Assembly (NCBI RefSeq): GCF_000092285.1
Contig: NC_014100.1
Span: forward strand, 1,302,001-1,366,000
Direction: 5' to 3'
Length of the DNA: 64,000 nt
Source of the DNA: Caulobacter segnis ATCC 21756
GTDB lineage: Bacteria; Pseudomonadota; Alphaproteobacteria; Caulobacterales; Caulobacteraceae
Position 1 is the stretch's first letter. Each line of letters starts with the position of its first letter. The notes below the pieces were generated by a model that did no database searches, was not told where the DNA came from, and saw only the letters and a list, made by a program, of their open reading frames with translations. This document shows positions 62,127-64,000 of this stretch, in pieces. The position numbers and the translations under genes were made by a program.

Positions 62127-62915
62127 CTAGACGAACACCGCAACGTTCTGCCGCGCCAGGATCAAAGGGCGGCCCTTCGCGTCCCACAGATGCATCTCCT
62201 GGGTCGAGTAGCCATGGCCGATCGTCTCGGCCCGGCTACGCAACAGGCGCCAGCCGTCGTCGTCCGCCGCCGGGAGGCCCACCACGTCCAGCGACCAGGT
62301 CATGGTCGAGATCGGCCCGAACTGGCGGAACAGGGTCATGGCCGGCGGCGGCGGGGCGTCGCCAAGGGCGATCAGGGCCGACAGCGAGGTCGCGGCCGGA
62401 TCGCGGTGGCGGATCCACAGCAGATACTCCGGCGGCTCGCCCGTGCCGGGGCGTCCGCCGCCCGCGACGCGGAAGTCGAACTGCCGGATGAAGCTGGGCG
62501 CCATGCTGGTGTCGCCCTTGTGGAACGGCTCGCACTGATCGGGCGGCGCCACGACCGGGCAGGGGACGTCCTCGTGGGCCACATGCGACTCGCGGGCCGC
62601 GCCGAAGGTCAGGGTGGCGTGGGTGGCGACGCCTTGCTCGCCGACCAGGTCCACGGCGGCGAACAGGGTCGACTTCCCCTGACGCAGCGTCCTGACCGTG
62701 ATCGACAGTTCACCCGCCGCCGGGCCAACGAAGGCGAATTGGCCCGACCGCAGCGGCGGGGCTTCCGGAAAGGCCCGCTGGGCCGCCTCGACGCACAGCG
62801 CCGCCGAGAGCCCGCCATAGGTGGTGCGGCCCTGTTTCCAGTCGTCGGTGACGTGGGCGGCGAAGCCGGCGTCGGTGGCGACGACGCCGGCAAGGAGTTC
62901 GGAGTAGCTTGTCAT
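62127..62915 (-). CDS. TesB-like acyl-CoA thioesterase
   Basis: 262 aa from the ATG at 62915. Double hot-dog layout: the N-terminal half has TTYGGLSAALCVEAAQRAF and the C-terminal half has LFRQFGPISTMTWSLDVVG and HGYSTQEMHLWDAKGRPL with the conserved Gln-Met. It is close to the 4HBT_3/TesB thioesterases that hydrolyse acyl-CoA. Cytosolic. It may work with the acyl-CoA dehydrogenases of the window, although no direct linkage exists. Confidence 0.9.
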   Translation of the reverse strand: MTSYSELLAGVVATDAGFAAHVTDDWKQGRTTYGGLSAALCVEAAQRAFPEAPPLRSGQFAFVGPAAGELSITVRTLRQGKSTLFAAVDLVGEQGVATHATLTFGAARESHVAHEDVPCPVVAPPDQCEPFHKGDTSMAPSFIRQFDFRVAGGGRPGTGEPPEYLLWIRHRDPAATSLSALIALGDAPPPPAMTLFRQFGPISTMTWSLDVVGLPAADDDGWRLLRSRAETIGHGYSTQEMHLWDAKGRPLILARQNVAVFV

Positions 62916-62965
62916 CTGGAGAGGTTCGTTTTCTTTCGCTACGGAAGTCAACGCCCCTCCACGCG

Positions 62966-64000
62966 CTATTTCGCCGCCAGCGCCTCCTGCAGGCCTGGCG
63001 TGAAAGCCGCCCCGGCCTTCACTTGAGCCGTCGAGGGCTTCAAGGCGTCCCCGATCGGTTCGGAGCGCCCGCCAAGGCACCCTTTCAGGAACTGCTCGGT
63101 CACCGCGTTGAAGGCGATGTTGTTTTCAGGCCGGGCGAAGCCGTGGCCTTCGTCCGGGAACAGGACATAGGTGACGGGAATGTTCTTGGCCTGCATGGCG
63201 GCCACGATCTGGTCGGACTCGGCCTGGTTCACGCGCGGGTCGTTGGCCCCTTGGCCGATCAGCAAGGGCTTGGTGATCGCTCCCGCGCGATAGACGGGCG
63301 AGCGATCCTTGAGCAGGGCCACGCCCGCCGGCGTCGTGGGATCGCCCATGCGTTTGTAGAACTGCTGCTTGCCGGCTTCCCAGTAGGGCGGGATCGTCTT
63401 GAGCAGGGTCTCAAGGTTCGAGGGGCCGACGATGTCGACGCCGCAGGCGAAGGCCTCGGGCGTGAAGGTCAGGCCCACCAGGGTGGCGTAGCCGCCGTAG
63501 GAGCCACCCATGATCGCGGTCTGCTTTCGGGTGGTCACGCCGCTGGCGACGGCCCAGTCGACCGCGTCGATCAGGTCGTCATGCATCTTGCCGGCCCACT
63601 GCAGATTGCCGGCGTTGATGAAGTCCTTCCCGAAGCCCGTGGACGCCCGGTAGTTCACCGACAGCACCGCATAGCCTCGGTTGGCGAGCCACTGGTGGTA
63701 GCTGTGGTATCCGTAGGCGTCGCGGCCCCACGGGCCGCCGTGAACGAACAGGACCATGGGCGTGGGCTTGTCCGCCTTGCCGTCGCCATTGGCGTCCGCC
63801 CCTGGCGGCAGGGTCAGGTACGAGACCAGGGTCAGGCCGTCGCGCGCCTTGATTTCGACGGGATGCATCGGCTGGAGCGGCAGGCCTTCCAGTTCGGGGC
63901 GCGAGACGAACAGCTTGGTCAGGGCCTTGGCCTTGCGGTCATAGAGATAGGTCGCCGAAGGCGCGCTGACCGGGTCCACCGCGACGGTCCACAGATCGTC
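62966..64000 (-). CDS. S9 prolyl-oligopeptidase family peptidase, N-terminal part outside window
   Basis: The open frame runs off the right edge; about 344 C-terminal residues are present. The alpha/beta-hydrolase domain has VLFVHGGPWGRD (oxyanion region), the nucleophile elbow GGSYGGYA, the acid in GQGANDPRVN and the base in DEGHGFARPE. The visible upstream part (TYLYDRKAKALTKLF) belongs to the propeller domain. It cleaves peptides, probably exported as in other dipeptidyl-peptidase-like S9 enzymes, but the N terminus is not visible. Confidence 0.94.
   Translation of the reverse strand, partial: DDLWTVAVDPVSAPSATYLYDRKAKALTKLFVSRPELEGLPLQPMHPVEIKARDGLTLVSYLTLPPGADANGDGKADKPTPMVLFVHGGPWGRDAYGYHSYHQWLANRGYAVLSVNYRASTGFGKDFINAGNLQWAGKMHDDLIDAVDWAVASGVTTRKQTAIMGGSYGGYATLVGLTFTPEAFACGVDIVGPSNLETLLKTIPPYWEAGKQQFYKRMGDPTTPAGVALLKDRSPVYRAGAITKPLLIGQGANDPRVNQAESDQIVAAMQAKNIPVTYVLFPDEGHGFARPENNIAFNAVTEQFLKGCLGGRSEPIGDALKPSTAQVKAGAAFTPGLQEALAAK

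Overview
The window looks like a piece of a Caulobacter-type alphaproteobacterial chromosome. It is very GC-rich and densely coded on both strands. It carries a histidine kinase whose length (845 aa) and phospho-acceptor position (His613) fit PleC of Caulobacter (842 aa, His610), and five GANTC (CcrM-type) sites cluster just upstream of it. Other alphaproteobacterial markers are the F1-ATPase zeta-type inhibitor (DUF1476), a DUF2849/DUF934 sulfate-assimilation operon, an UrcA protein and spinster-like MFS pairs. No rRNA, CRISPR array, transposase or phage gene was seen.

Layout. 1-7 kb: a cytochrome P450 (cut by the window edge) divergent from a TetR regulator, then purine genes (purS, purC; purB with a 2OG oxygenase and a deoxyinosine glycosylase). 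7-16 kb: two MFS transporters sharing an upstream motif (one frameshifted), a GST, small envelope proteins, a membrane-anchored winged-helix/TPR regulator, and a flavoprotein. 16-21.5 kb: nutrient uptake, with a LacI-type operator before a NagP/GluP-like sugar transporter, a DAACS symporter and an exported GH3 glucosidase. 21.9-32.7 kb: the most unusual part, a 2462-residue protein made almost wholly of octapeptide repeats, followed by a GT41 (OGT/SPINDLY-like) and a GT61 glycosyltransferase. 32.7-37.7 kb: acyl-CoA dehydrogenase, methyltransferase, tRNA-Lys(CTT), Hpt protein, AIM24-type protein, chorismate mutase, LysR regulator. 37.9-42 kb: overlapping sulfate-assimilation operon (cobA-DUF2849-cysI-DUF934-cysH). 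42-49.5 kb: serine hydrolase/PadR pair, a frameshifted penicillin acylase, 3D-domain protein, GST, S1/P1 nuclease, NUDIX, UrcA. 49.6-55.7 kb: pleC, pepN and a hypothetical gene. 56-64 kb: two acyl-CoA dehydrogenases in tandem, a VWA protein, amidase, TesB-like thioesterase and an S9 peptidase cut by the window end.

The candidate new system is the 21.9-32.7 kb trio. The repeat protein has three nested levels of repetition: 8 residues, usually 7 x 8 = 56 residues, and about 490 residues. It contains a 1.41-kb block duplicated 2952 bp apart in which every difference I found is synonymous. It is rich in Ser/Thr and in N-x-S/T sequons, and it sits beside two glycosyltransferases, one from the family that includes protein O-GlcNAc transferases and HMW1C-type adhesin N-glycosyltransferases. 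I propose a glycosylated, length-variable surface or filament protein with dedicated glycosyltransferases. This is inference from sequence and context only.

Two otherwise intact genes (an MFS transporter and a penicillin acylase) each carry one frameshift in or beside a G/C-rich run; sequencing error and true mutation cannot be separated here.
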